Assembly (NCBI GenBank): GCA_028285305.1
Contig: JANQPV010000064.1
Location: 1-64,000 of the forward strand
Direction of reading: 5' to 3'
Length of the DNA stretch: 64,000 nucleotides
DNA from: Alphaproteobacteria bacterium
GTDB taxonomy: Bacteria; Pseudomonadota; Alphaproteobacteria; SMXP01
Shown here: positions 1 to 8,421 of the stretch, one piece after another
Layout: the number at the start of each line of letters is the position of its first letter
How positions within the stretch are numbered: the stretch's first letter is position 1
Made by a program: the position numbers and the translations under genes
The notes under the pieces: model-generated
Seen by the model: the letters and a program-made list of their open reading frames with translations, nothing else
The model's database searches: none
What the model was told of the DNA's origin: nothing

Positions 1-1092
1 ACGATCACGGAAGCGGATCTCTTAGCCAACGCTTCTGATGTGGATGGCGACTCTCTGTCGGTGCAGAACTTGTCCGCCTCCGGCGGTACGCTGACCGACA
101 ACGGCGACGGGACTTGGGACTTCACCCCGGCCGCCGACTTCAACGGCACGATCAACCTCAGCTACGACGTCTCCGACGGGACGACGACAACCGCGGCCAC
201 AGGCACGGTCACAGTGGCTGCGGTCAATGATGCTGCGGACGTGTCCGGACCGGTCTCTTTGAACGGTACGGAAGATACGACCCTGACAATCACCGAAGCG
301 GACCTTTTGGCCAACGCCTCCGACGTGGATGGGGATAGCCTCAGTGTGCAGAATCTCTCCGCCTCGGGCGGCACGCTGACGGACAATGGCGACGGTACCT
401 GGGACTTCACCCCGGCCGCCGACTTCAACGGCACGATCAACCTCAGCTACGACGTCTCTGACGGGACGACGACAACGGCGGCCACAGGTACGGTCACCGT
501 TGCTGCGGTGAATGATGCGGCTGTTGTCAGTGGACCGGTCTCTTTGAACGGCACGGAAGACATCACGCTCACCATCACGGAAGCAGACCTCTTGGCCAAT
601 GCCTCCGACGTAGACGGCGACTCTCTGTCGGTCCAGAACCTCTCCGCTTCCGGCGGTACCCTGACCGATAACGGTGACGGCACCTGGGACTTCACCCCGG
701 CCGCCGACTTCAACGGCACGATCAACCTCTCCTACGACGTCTCCGATGGAACGACCACGACGGCGGCCACAGGTACGGTCACCGTTGCGGCGGTCAACGA
801 TGCGGCAGTCGTAAGCGGTCCGGTTTCGCTCAACGGCACTGAAGACACGGCGCTCACAATCTCTGAGGCCGCTCTGTTGGCGAATGCATCCGATGTCGAT
901 GGAGATACGCTCTCTGTGCAGAACCTCGCTTCAGATAATGGTACGCTTACCGATAATGGGGACGGCACATGGACGTTCACACCAGACCAGGACTTTAACG
1001 GTACGGTGAACCTTTCCTATGATGTGAGCGATGGAACGTCGACGGTCGCCGCAACCGGTACGGTCGCCGTTGCCGCGGTAAATGACGCGCCG
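1..1092 (+). repeat. Tandem 285-bp coding repeats (95-residue cadherin/VCBS-like units)
   Basis: Four in-register copies: a partial one at 1-264, then units starting at 265, 550 and 835. The first three are nearly identical at DNA level; the fourth is more diverged (VQNLASDNG in place of VQNLSASGG). More copies probably lie upstream of the window. Such identity suggests recent amplification or gene conversion and makes this stretch prone to assembly collapse. Confidence 0.95.
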
Positions 1093-3036
1093 TCCGACCT
1101 CTCTGTCGCAGCAGGGCGGAACGTGACCAGCGACCCGAGTGGAGGCACTGTCGTCGCCACGGTTACCGGTATCGACCCCGATGCGGGCGATACGCTAACC
1201 TACTCATTGACGAATGACGCAGGCGGAAAATTCACCATCGACGCGAATACTGGCGAGATCTCCCTAGCGGCGGCGTCCGCGCCGGAATTTGCCCAAACGA
1301 AGAGCGATCCTTTTGCCGGGATTGATGTGGGCGCCGAAGCGACACCGGCTTTCGTTGATATCGACAATGATGGCGATCTCGACATGTTTGTTGGCAACTC
1401 CAGCGGCACCGTTGACTATTATCAGAACACCGGCTCCCCCACCGCCCCGACCTATACGCTGGCAAAGAGCCCGCTAGGGTCGATCGATGTGGGAGCGGAT
1501 TCAAGCCCCGAATTCGTTGATATCGATGGCGACGGCGATCTCGACGCTTTCGTCGGTGAAGGCGACGGGACGATGAACTTCTATGAAAACACCGGCACGG
1601 CGGGCAGCCCAACATTTGCCGCTGGCGTAAACGGTGCGTTCGGCTTATCGGACGTGGGGAGTGACTCGACCGCAACGTTTGTCGACATCGACAATGACGG
1701 TGATATGGATCTGTTCGTTGGCGAAAGCGACGGTGGCTTCAACTACTATGAGAATACAGGAACCGCGACAAACGCCTCTTTTGCCAGCAATAGTTTCAAC
1801 CCGTTTGGGCTAACGGACCTGGGCAATGATGTCGATTTGACTTTTGCCGATATGGATGGCGACGGCGATCTCGATGCGTTTTCTGGGGAAGACAGCGGTA
1901 ATATCTATTACATGGAGAATACCGGAACCGCGACCAATCCGACATTTGCTGCCGCCACGACCAATCCTTTCGGGTTGTCGGACGTCGGCGACGAGTCCTC
2001 TGTCACCCTCGCCGACATCGATGGAGACGGCGATATGGATATGATCGTCGGTATCGGCAATGATGATGGCGCATCCGACGATGATGACGATGCCTCGCCA
2101 GGTGACGGAAAGTTCACCTACTTCGAGAACACCGCTTCGGCCATCGATACGTCTTCTGTCAGCAGTCACACAGTGACGGTGGAAACCAGTGACGGCAGTG
2201 CGACGCACTCGGAAGATATCACTTTCCATTTTGGTACGGACGGCGCCGATTCCATTACGGGTGGGTCGGATACGGATGTCATTTACGGCCTTGATGGAAA
2301 CGACACGCTGAACGGTGGCGCCGGCAATGACACGATCATTGGTGGCGCCGGCGCGGACGCCATCGACGGGGGTATAGGCACCGATACGGTCGACTATTCG
2401 TCATCCACCGCCGGCGTGAACGTCAACCTCGATACTGGAGTGGGAACCGGAGGCGACGCCGCCGGCGACACGTTCACAAGTATCGAGGCGGTCACGGGGT
2501 CGGAGCACGACGACACCGTTTACGGCACCGATACGGGCGGTGTCACCGCAAACCTTGGTGCGGGCAATGACACGTTCGATAACGATATGGGCGATGCCAC
2601 CCAAGTTGACGTGGTCGACGGCGGATCAGGTAACGATACGATTTATACTGGTGCAGGCGACGATACGCTCATCGGCGGAGAGGGAAATGACAATCTGTAC
2701 GGTGAAGGAGGCAATGATACGCTCGACGGCGGCGCCGGCGACGACACGCTCTACGGCGGCGACGGTGATGACCTCTTTGTCTTCGGTGTGGGAGACGGCA
2801 GCGATACCGTCATCGGCGGAACCGGTGGAGGCTGGACCGATGCCATTCAAGTGACCGATGCTTCCGGCGATTCCGCTCCGGCTGATGATTGGACTGTGGC
2901 GATTGATGGCGGTGCCACGCATACCATTACAACAGGTGACGGCTACTTGGATCTTGGTGCGGATACGTCCGGAACGATCACTCTGTCTGACGGCAGCACG
3001 GTCGATTTCGACGGCATCGAACGCATTGAGTGGTAA
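1..3036 (+). CDS. Giant repeat/RTX secreted protein, 3' portion (5' partial)
   Basis: The frame is open from the first base, so the gene begins upstream of the window; about 1011 C-terminal residues are visible. Domains in order: four cadherin/VCBS-like repeats of 95 residues (each with DVDGD and DGTWDFTP-type motifs), one further cadherin-like domain, five FG-GAP/VCBS-type repeats carrying DIDGDGDLD calcium-binding loops, and two blocks of RTX nonapeptides (GGxGNDT-type) near the C-terminus. Large proteins of this build are normally exported by a type I secretion system through an uncleaved C-terminal signal and act outside the cell in adhesion or biofilm; calcium binding is expected from the many Asp/Gly loops. 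No ABC exporter, fusion protein or TolC gene lies in the window. The exact role (adhesin, S-layer or enzyme) cannot be told because the N-terminus is missing. Confidence 0.9.
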   Translation, partial: TITEADLLANASDVDGDSLSVQNLSASGGTLTDNGDGTWDFTPAADFNGTINLSYDVSDGTTTTAATGTVTVAAVNDAADVSGPVSLNGTEDTTLTITEADLLANASDVDGDSLSVQNLSASGGTLTDNGDGTWDFTPAADFNGTINLSYDVSDGTTTTAATGTVTVAAVNDAAVVSGPVSLNGTEDITLTITEADLLANASDVDGDSLSVQNLSASGGTLTDNGDGTWDFTPAADFNGTINLSYDVSDGTTTTAATGTVTVAAVNDAAVVSGPVSLNGTEDTALTISEAALLANASDVDGDTLSVQNLASDNGTLTDNGDGTWTFTPDQDFNGTVNLSYDVSDGTSTVAATGTVAVAAVNDAPSDLSVAAGRNVTSDPSGGTVVATVTGIDPDAGDTLTYSLTNDAGGKFTIDANTGEISLAAASAPEFAQTKSDPFAGIDVGAEATPAFVDIDNDGDLDMFVGNSSGTVDYYQNTGSPTAPTYTLAKSPLGSIDVGADSSPEFVDIDGDGDLDAFVGEGDGTMNFYENTGTAGSPTFAAGVNGAFGLSDVGSDSTATFVDIDNDGDMDLFVGESDGGFNYYENTGTATNASFASNSFNPFGLTDLGNDVDLTFADMDGDGDLDAFSGEDSGNIYYMENTGTATNPTFAAATTNPFGLSDVGDESSVTLADIDGDGDMDMIVGIGNDDGASDDDDDASPGDGKFTYFENTASAIDTSSVSSHTVTVETSDGSATHSEDITFHFGTDGADSITGGSDTDVIYGLDGNDTLNGGAGNDTIIGGAGADAIDGGIGTDTVDYSSSTAGVNVNLDTGVGTGGDAAGDTFTSIEAVTGSEHDDTVYGTDTGGVTANLGAGNDTFDNDMGDATQVDVVDGGSGNDTIYTGAGDDTLIGGEGNDNLYGEGGNDTLDGGAGDDTLYGGDGDDLFVFGVGDGSDTVIGGTGGGWTDAIQVTDASGDSAPADDWTVAIDGGATHTITTGDGYLDLGADTSGTITLSDGSTVDFDGIERIEW
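1285..2133 (+). repeat. Five FG-GAP/VCBS-like repeats within the RTX protein
   Basis: Five units of roughly 60 residues, each with a D-[IM]-D-[GN]-D-G-D-[LM]-D calcium-loop motif followed by a YxENTGT-type segment. This arrangement is typical of beta-propeller FG-GAP/VCBS repeats. The fifth unit carries an Asp-rich insertion ([14 protein letters not shown]) inside the loop region. Confidence 0.85.
2233..2800 (+). repeat. RTX nonapeptide repeats in two blocks
   Basis: Glycine/aspartate-rich nonapeptides of the GGxGxDxUx type occur at about 2233-2400 and again at about 2614-2800, separated by a roughly 70-residue spacer ([16 protein letters not shown] onward). These are the calcium-binding beta-roll motifs of type I-secreted RTX proteins. 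Confidence 0.88.
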
Positions 3037-3056
3037 GGCCAAATTTTGAGGCGTGT

Positions 3057-3071
3057 TTAAAGGCCACTTAA
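3057..3071. promoter_or_regulatory. Perfect CtrA-type box TTAA-N7-TTAA
   Basis: TTAAAGGCCACTTAA lies 21 bp after the stop of the RTX gene. It matches the Caulobacter CtrA consensus exactly, but it is poorly placed for any recognised promoter: about 500 bp from the DUF3604 start and just beyond the terminator of the candidate minus-strand RNA. It may be fortuitous. Confidence 0.35.
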
Positions 3072-3085
3072 GATTGAGCCCTTAC

Positions 3086-3136
3086 AAAAAAGCTCCTACC
3101 GCTAAAGTGAGAGGAGAGACACTGAGCGGCAGGAGC
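3086..3136 (-). terminator. Intrinsic terminator on the minus strand
   Basis: Read on the minus strand, GCTCCTGCCGCT (3136-3125) pairs with AGCGGTAGGAGC (3103-3092), a 12-bp stem with one G-U pair, followed at once by six T (3091-3086). AGTG/CACT pairing inside the loop leaves a pyrimidine-rich apical loop TCTCTCCTCT. On the plus strand there is no T-run after the stem, so it should terminate mainly minus-strand transcription, for which no minus-strand protein gene is visible. Confidence 0.7.
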
Positions 3137-3238
3137 AAGGGTTGGCCGAAGCCAACCGTTGGGTTGGAGTAGTTCGCTTTTCGTGTCGTCGTTGAGTAGC
3201 GAACAATTCCGTCATACGTTCTGGGATTGTTCATCCCA
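3086..3238 (-). ncRNA. Candidate structured small RNA
   Basis: Read on the minus strand, four stem-loops follow one another. First, TGGGAT/ATCCCA (3238-3222, 5-nt loop). Second, GTTCGCT/AGCGAAC (3204-3172, long loop). Third, GGTTGGC-TTCG-GCCAACC (3157-3140), a perfect 7-bp stem closed by a stable C(UUCG)G tetraloop. Last, the 12-bp terminator stem plus T6 at 3136-3086. No protein gene on this strand would need that terminator. The terminal loop has a CUCUCCUCU sequence able to pair with Shine-Dalgarno regions, a feature known from some alphaproteobacterial trans-acting RNAs. I do not recognise a known family (not SRP, 6S, tmRNA or RNase P). The 5' end is a guess; no clear promoter is seen. 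Confidence 0.5.
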
Positions 3239-3567
3239 TGTCAGATTTGTGACGTTATCTAGGTTATCGTACGGCAGGCAGGGTGTCCGAGCAAGCCTCG
3301 CGGCGCCTCCCGTAAACGAAGAAATGCCCAGAAAACCGTAATTTCCCACACTTTTCTCGCTTTCCGTGACACCTATGTCACATTTTCTTAATGGATCCCC
3401 AGCGTGGGAACCGTCCCCCTTCGCATGTTGAAATGACGCCGTCCCACGGGTGCTAGACCGCCCGCTTAGGCGACTTGTTCAAGTTCATGTCCGTCTCTAT
3501 GGTCCTGTAACGCATTAATTTTTCTTGTTCATCGACCCACACCCAGACTCTTCAAAGGACCGAAACG
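3239..3567. other. Intergenic region before the DUF3604 cassette
   Basis: No convincing gene; a 60-codon plus-strand frame at 3159-3341 has no homology-like features. A perfect 6-4-6 palindrome GTGACA-CCTA-TGTCAC at 3366-3381 could be an operator; its spacing does not fit a CRP site (TGTGA-N6-TCACA). Related TGTCA/TGACG half-sites occur near 3240-3255. The promoter of the downstream cassette is expected here. Confidence 0.4.
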
Positions 3568-5427
3568 GTGCGCTTATTCTTCAAGACACTTCTGGCGGCG
3601 ACGGGAATGGCGCTCGCCGGTTCCGCTGTTGCGCAAACTGCCTCTGAACCCGACACTCAAACGCCAACGCGCTCGGCCTACTTTGGCGACCTGCATATCC
3701 ACACCAAATACTCGTTCGATGCGTTTATCTTCAATGTCAGAACTACGCCCGACGATGCCTATCGCTATGCCAAGGGCGAAGCCATTCCGCACCCGTCGGG
3801 CTATAATATCCGGCTGGCCGGCGAGCCGCTCGATTTCATTGCCGTGACGGACCACGCGGAATTCTTAGGGGTCTTGCCCGCTATGGCGGACCCGGATCAT
3901 CCGCTTTCGAAAGTGTCCTACGCTGAGGATATGTTTAGTACGGATCGGGCAAAGGTCATTACCGCGTTCAATCGGATTGTGGCCAGTCTGGGCACGGGCC
4001 AGCGTCCGCCGGAGCTGGACACTCTGGAGCCCGTCAAATCGGCTTGGTCTGAAATCATCAAAGCAGCGGAACGTCATTATGAGCCCGGATCGTTCACAAC
4101 CCTGGTCGCCTATGAATACACATCGGCGCCCGAAGGACGCAATCTGCACCGGAACGTAATCTTCGCGGGTCCGAACTATCCGGAGACGCCTTATGCGTCT
4201 CTGGACTCTCAGAACCCGGAAGACCTGTGGGCATGGATGGATGAGTTGCGCGCCAATGGGATCGAGGCTTTGGCCATTCCTCACAATTCGAACGGCAGTG
4301 ACGGCACCATGTTCGAGCGCACCACCTACGACGGAGGCCCCCAAGATAAAGCGTATGCAGAGCGGCGTATGCGGAACGAACCTTTGGTCGAGATCACGCA
4401 AGTGAAGGGAACCTCAGAGACCCACCCTGCCCTGTCTCCTAACGATGAATGGGCCAATTTCGAAATCATGCAAACCTATGTCGGATTTCCCCGCCGGATT
4501 ACAGAGTTCGAAGGCGGCTATGTGCGCGACGCCCTTTTGACGGGTCTGCAAAAGGAAGAGCAAGAGGGGTTCAACCCCTACAAGTTCGGCCTCGTGGCGG
4601 CCAGCGACACGCACAATGCGGGCGGACCGATCGACGAGCGCCGCTATTTCTCAAAGGCGGGCATTGCCGATGGAACGCCGGAAGCAAGAGGCTCGATCCC
4701 GCCGGGCGGCGCGGGCCATTGGTCGGTCAGCGGACAACAAGATGTGTTCGAGAGCCAGTTCGCGGCCTGGAGCGCATCGGGGCTCGCCGGTGTGTGGGCG
4801 GAAGAAAACACGCGCGAGAGCATCTATGCGGCTTTGCGCCGGAAAGAAACGTTTGCCACTTCCGGGCCCCGTATCCGGGTCCGTTTTTTTGCCGGAGCCA
4901 AATTGGCTGACGCCCTGTTGACCGATCCGGCGGCAACCCAGTTCTTGTATGACACCGGCGTGCCGATGGGCGGCGAATTGCCGCTCGATAACTTGCGCTC
5001 GTCGCCGCGTTTTTTTGCCTGGGCGGTCCGCGATGCGAATGGCGGTTGGCTTCAACGTGTACAGATCATAAAAGGCTGGATCGAAGATGGCGAAAAAAAG
5101 GAAAAGATCTTCGATGTTTCATGTTCCGACGGTCTTTCGCCGGACCCCGAGACCCATCGCTGCCCCGACAACGGCGCCACGGTTGATTTGTCCGACTGCA
5201 GTGTTTCGGAGGATAAGGGCGCGACGGAGCTGAAGGCTTTGTGGGAAGATCCCGAATTCGATCCCGACGTGCGTGCTTTTTATTACGTGCGAGTTTTGGA
5301 GAACCCCTCTTGCCGTTGGTCGACTTGGGATGCGTTGCGCAATGGAACGCCTATTCGTCCGGGATTGCAGCCGGTGATCCAGGAACGGGCTTGGAGTTCG
5401 CCCATTTGGATTGAGCCGGACGCGTAG
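3568..5427 (+). CDS. DUF3604 family exported protein, copy 1
   Basis: 619 residues. The GTG start follows an AAAGGA ribosome site by about 8 bases and gives a clear signal peptide (MRLFFKTLLAATGMALAGSAVAQ), so the protein should be exported. The mature N-terminus carries a PHP-like metal motif (YFGDLHIHTKYSFDA) and VTDHAEFLG; further conserved stretches are IPHNSNGSDGTMFE, ASDTHNAGGP and GVWAEENTRE. Repeated HxH, DH and DxH elements suggest a metal-dependent hydrolase fold, but the family has no established reaction. Cysteines in the C-terminal third (CSDGL, HRCPDNG, DLSDC, NPSCRW) are shared with the paralogue and may form disulfides. First gene of an apparent cassette with a second copy, a membrane isomerase and a HupE-like protein. 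Confidence 0.9.
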   Translation: MRLFFKTLLAATGMALAGSAVAQTASEPDTQTPTRSAYFGDLHIHTKYSFDAFIFNVRTTPDDAYRYAKGEAIPHPSGYNIRLAGEPLDFIAVTDHAEFLGVLPAMADPDHPLSKVSYAEDMFSTDRAKVITAFNRIVASLGTGQRPPELDTLEPVKSAWSEIIKAAERHYEPGSFTTLVAYEYTSAPEGRNLHRNVIFAGPNYPETPYASLDSQNPEDLWAWMDELRANGIEALAIPHNSNGSDGTMFERTTYDGGPQDKAYAERRMRNEPLVEITQVKGTSETHPALSPNDEWANFEIMQTYVGFPRRITEFEGGYVRDALLTGLQKEEQEGFNPYKFGLVAASDTHNAGGPIDERRYFSKAGIADGTPEARGSIPPGGAGHWSVSGQQDVFESQFAAWSASGLAGVWAEENTRESIYAALRRKETFATSGPRIRVRFFAGAKLADALLTDPAATQFLYDTGVPMGGELPLDNLRSSPRFFAWAVRDANGGWLQRVQIIKGWIEDGEKKEKIFDVSCSDGLSPDPETHRCPDNGATVDLSDCSVSEDKGATELKALWEDPEFDPDVRAFYYVRVLENPSCRWSTWDALRNGTPIRPGLQPVIQERAWSSPIWIEPDA

Positions 5428-5684
5428 CGCCCGAGATCAGCAGCCTCGATAGCAGACAACGAAGCCATGTTCTCGCCTTGACCCTTGCCTGTGTTGCGAT
5501 AAAAAAGCACTTGGAGACCTAGAGCGTTTGCAGGCGCGAACTTGAGAGTCGATTGATCGAGGAGCAAGCGGATGGAAGCATTCGGGAGTGAATGCATCTC
5601 ACCGCCGCGCGGAAACGCGCGAGACAGAATATCTGCAACCGTATTTGTTTCTACCAGAACTAAAACGGTTTTTGGGAGGGGAAA
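5428..5684. other. Spacer between DUF3604 copies with two perfect hairpins
   Basis: This 257-bp spacer holds GCATTC/GAATGC (5578-5595) and CGCGCG-GAAA-CGCGCG (5606-5621, a GNRA-type tetraloop), both upstream of the second copy. No T-run follows. They may act in the leader of the second gene or stabilise processed mRNA ends. An SD-like GGGAGGGG lies at 5675-5681. Confidence 0.4.
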
Positions 5685-7553
5685 TTGACGTTGAGGAACA
5701 TACTTGGATTGAAGGCGAGCTTGTTGGGCTTGATCTTCACCATTTCACTCGCCGCTGCTCAGGCCGCGAACGACAAAGGTCAGACTGCAGATTTTAATCC
5801 CGACCGCAATGCCTATTTCGGCGATCTTCATATTCATACCAAGCACTCCTTTGACGCCTTTATCTTCAATGTGCGGACGACGCCCGACGATGCGTATAAG
5901 TATGCGAAAGGCGAAGCCATTATGCATCCGGCCGGCTTTCCCATTCGATTGACGGGGCGGCCCCTTGATTTCATTGCGGTGACCGATCACGCCTCGTATT
6001 TGGGAATTCTGCCGGCGATGGCGGATCCCGACCACCCTCTGTCCAAGGTTCCCTACGCCAAAGATATGTTCAGCTCCGATCGCAATAAAATAGCGGTCGC
6101 GTTCGGTAAGGTCGCCTCGAGTCTCGCGGCCGGGAAGAGACTGCCGGAGCTGAGTAGTCCTGAAACGGTTAAATCCGCCTGGAAGGATATCATTGACGCC
6201 GCCAACCGTCACTACGAACCCGGCAAACTGACGACCTTTATCGGCTATGAATTTACATCCGCCCCGCAAGGACGGAATTTGCACCGAAACGTGATCTTTA
6301 GGGGTGCCGACGCGCCCGATATTCCGTATGCCGCACTCGACTCACAAAATCCGGAAGATCTCTGGAAGTGGCTGGACAGCCAGCGCGCTCAAGGGATCGA
6401 AGGTCTGGCCATTCCGCACAATAGCAATGGTAGCAATGGTACGATGTTTGAGAGAACCACATATGAAGGCGCACCACTCGACGCGGTGTACGCAAATCTT
6501 CGTATGCGGAACGAGCCGATTGTCGAAATTACACAAGTCAAAGGAACATCCGAAACGCACCCCATTCTCTCCCGCAACGATGAGTGGGCGGATTTCGAAC
6601 TTATGGAAACCTACATCGGAACGCCGGTTCCCATTACCAAATTTCGGGGAGGCTACGCTCGCGACGCGCTGCTCACCGGCATTCAAATGGAAGAACGCGA
6701 AGGTTTCAATCCCTACAAATTCGGTATGATCGGCGCCAGCGATAGTCACAACGCCGGAGGCCCGGTCGACGAGGATCGCTATTTCGCAAAGGTGGGCGTC
6801 ATCGACGGAATGCCGGAAGGTCGTGGGTCGGTTCCGCCCGGCGGCGCCAAGACCTGGACGGTGGGCGCTGAGGAAGACGCAAACATCGCACGGTTTGTCA
6901 CGTTTGGCGCATCGGGTCTGGCCGGTGTTTGGGCCGAAGAGAATACGCGAGACGCCATTTATGGCGCACTTCGGCGCAAGGAGACCTTTGCAACATCAGG
7001 CCCCCGGATCCGCGTGCGCTTTTTCGGCGGTTCGTCGCTTCCAGAAGACTTGCTCACCCGGTCGGATTTGATGCAAACCGCCTACGAGCAGGGCGTATCC
7101 ATGGGCGGCGAACTGAAAGCATCGTCGCCTCCCCGCTTCCTTGCGTGGGCGGTGCGAGATTCGAGTTCGGGATGGCTGCAGCGCCTTCAAATCGTCAAAG
7201 GATGGATCTCCGAAGGAGAGCGTAAAGAGAAAGTATTCGATGTGGCCTGTTCCGACGGCCTTGATCCGGATCCAAAAACTCATCGGTGTCCAGACAATGG
7301 AGCGACCGTCGATCTGTCCGACTGTCGTATTTCAGAAGATAAAGGCGCAGTGGAACTAAAAGCCATGTGGCAGGACCCCAAGTTCGATCCATCTCAGCAT
7401 GCGTTCTATTATGTCAGAGTCCTTGAGAACCCCTCTTGCCGCTGGTCAACATGGGATGCCTTGCGCGCCGGAACGCAATTGCGCCCGGGCGTTGATCCCG
7501 TTATCCAGGAACGGGCCTGGAGTTCGCCCATTTGGATCACTCCCGAAGGCTAA
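5685..7553 (+). CDS. DUF3604 family exported protein, copy 2
   Basis: 622 residues, colinear with the preceding gene over the whole length with the same motifs (YFGDLHIHTKHSFDA, VTDHASYLG, IPHNSNGSNGTMFE, GASDSHNAGGP, GVWAEENTRD) and the same C-terminal cysteines, so the pair is a tandem duplication that has since diverged. The start is TTG at 5685 behind a strong GGGAGGGG; a second TTG at 5691 is equally possible and has better spacing. The N-terminus (ILGLKASLLGLIFTISLAAAQA) is a signal peptide. Substrate unknown. The isomerase gene begins 7 bases after the stop, which suggests co-transcription. Confidence 0.9.
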   Translation: MTLRNILGLKASLLGLIFTISLAAAQAANDKGQTADFNPDRNAYFGDLHIHTKHSFDAFIFNVRTTPDDAYKYAKGEAIMHPAGFPIRLTGRPLDFIAVTDHASYLGILPAMADPDHPLSKVPYAKDMFSSDRNKIAVAFGKVASSLAAGKRLPELSSPETVKSAWKDIIDAANRHYEPGKLTTFIGYEFTSAPQGRNLHRNVIFRGADAPDIPYAALDSQNPEDLWKWLDSQRAQGIEGLAIPHNSNGSNGTMFERTTYEGAPLDAVYANLRMRNEPIVEITQVKGTSETHPILSRNDEWADFELMETYIGTPVPITKFRGGYARDALLTGIQMEEREGFNPYKFGMIGASDSHNAGGPVDEDRYFAKVGVIDGMPEGRGSVPPGGAKTWTVGAEEDANIARFVTFGASGLAGVWAEENTRDAIYGALRRKETFATSGPRIRVRFFGGSSLPEDLLTRSDLMQTAYEQGVSMGGELKASSPPRFLAWAVRDSSSGWLQRLQIVKGWISEGERKEKVFDVACSDGLDPDPKTHRCPDNGATVDLSDCRISEDKGAVELKAMWQDPKFDPSQHAFYYVRVLENPSCRWSTWDALRAGTQLRPGVDPVIQERAWSSPIWITPEG

Positions 7554-7560
7554 CGTTGAG

Positions 7561-8421
7561 ATGTCCCAATTTTCTAACTTCATGCGGCTCTCACGCGAGC
7601 CTCTCATCATCTTCTTTCTTATCGGTTTGGCGCTTTTCTTCATCAATGCCGTCAATGGTAGTGGTGATGATGCGGGATCTTCGGAACTGCGGGTCACATC
7701 CGCACAAATCGCTCAATTGTCGGCCGCTTGGGAGGGCCAGAACAGAAGACCTCCCACGCCGCAGGAACTGAATGGCCTCATTCAAAGTCACATCACTGAA
7801 GAAATACTTGTTCGGGAAGCGATTGCTTTGGGTCTTGATCAAGACGACACCATTGTTCGCCGCCGGCTCGCGCAGAAAGCGCGGTTCTTGTTGGAAGACA
7901 ATATCGAAATTCCACCGCCTGATGACGATGATCTCCGAACATTCTTCGAGAGCAACGAGAAAGCTTATGTCATTCCTGCCCTGTTCACTTTCGATCACGT
8001 CTATTTTTCGGACAGCGGAGCGGATCGCGAGCTTAGCGAGCGCATTGAAACTGCTAAAGCAGCGCTTGGGCAAACTCCGTCTGCTGATTGGAAAAAACTC
8101 GGTGACGCATTCATGCTCTCGCGAACAATTGTCAATCAGCCCCTTTCCTCTATAGGGCGTACGTTCGGGTCGGAATTCTCCGCTCAACTGCCGGACATCG
8201 AAGTGGGCCCGTGGGTGGGGCCGGTACGTTCAGGATTGGGCACACATCTGATCCGGATTCGGGAAAAAACCGATGCCCGGCTTCCTGCTTTCGCGGAGCT
8301 GAAAGGCCTTTTGGCCCGGGACTATGTCAATCAAGTTCGGCGCGAGGAGAACGCGAAGCGAATGGACGAGCTTCGCGGCCAGTACTCGATTGTGATCGAC
8401 ATTGAGGATGCTCAAGAGTGA
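7561..8421 (+). CDS. Membrane-anchored PpiC/SurA-type peptidyl-prolyl isomerase
   Basis: 286 residues from ATG 7561; a longer upstream frame would overlap the previous gene. One N-terminal transmembrane helix (about residues 13-30) anchors a periplasmic part that starts with a SurA-like helical segment (ITEEILVREAIALGLDQDD) and ends with a parvulin-type domain (GPWVGPVRSGLGTHLIRI). Parvulins isomerise Xaa-Pro bonds and chaperone exported proteins. Its place between exported DUF3604 proteins and the HupE-like gene, with a 4-base overlap to the latter, suggests a dedicated foldase for the cassette; that is inference. Confidence 0.85.
   Translation: MSQFSNFMRLSREPLIIFFLIGLALFFINAVNGSGDDAGSSELRVTSAQIAQLSAAWEGQNRRPPTPQELNGLIQSHITEEILVREAIALGLDQDDTIVRRRLAQKARFLLEDNIEIPPPDDDDLRTFFESNEKAYVIPALFTFDHVYFSDSGADRELSERIETAKAALGQTPSADWKKLGDAFMLSRTIVNQPLSSIGRTFGSEFSAQLPDIEVGPWVGPVRSGLGTHLIRIREKTDARLPAFAELKGLLARDYVNQVRREENAKRMDELRGQYSIVIDIEDAQE

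Noticed and set aside
162-980. Three evenly spaced minus-strand frames inside the RTX gene
   Set aside because: They recur every 285 bp because the plus-strand coding repeats do; they are shadows.
1-1092. Evenly spaced repeats as a possible CRISPR array
   Set aside because: The unit is 285 bp, in frame and coding, with no short repeat-spacer pattern.
3159-3341. 60-codon plus-strand ORF
   Set aside because: No ribosome site or protein-like features, and it lies opposite the candidate RNA and its structured region.
3366-3381. CRP/FNR-type site
   Set aside because: GTGA and TCAC are separated by 8 bases, not 6, and the FNR pattern does not fit.
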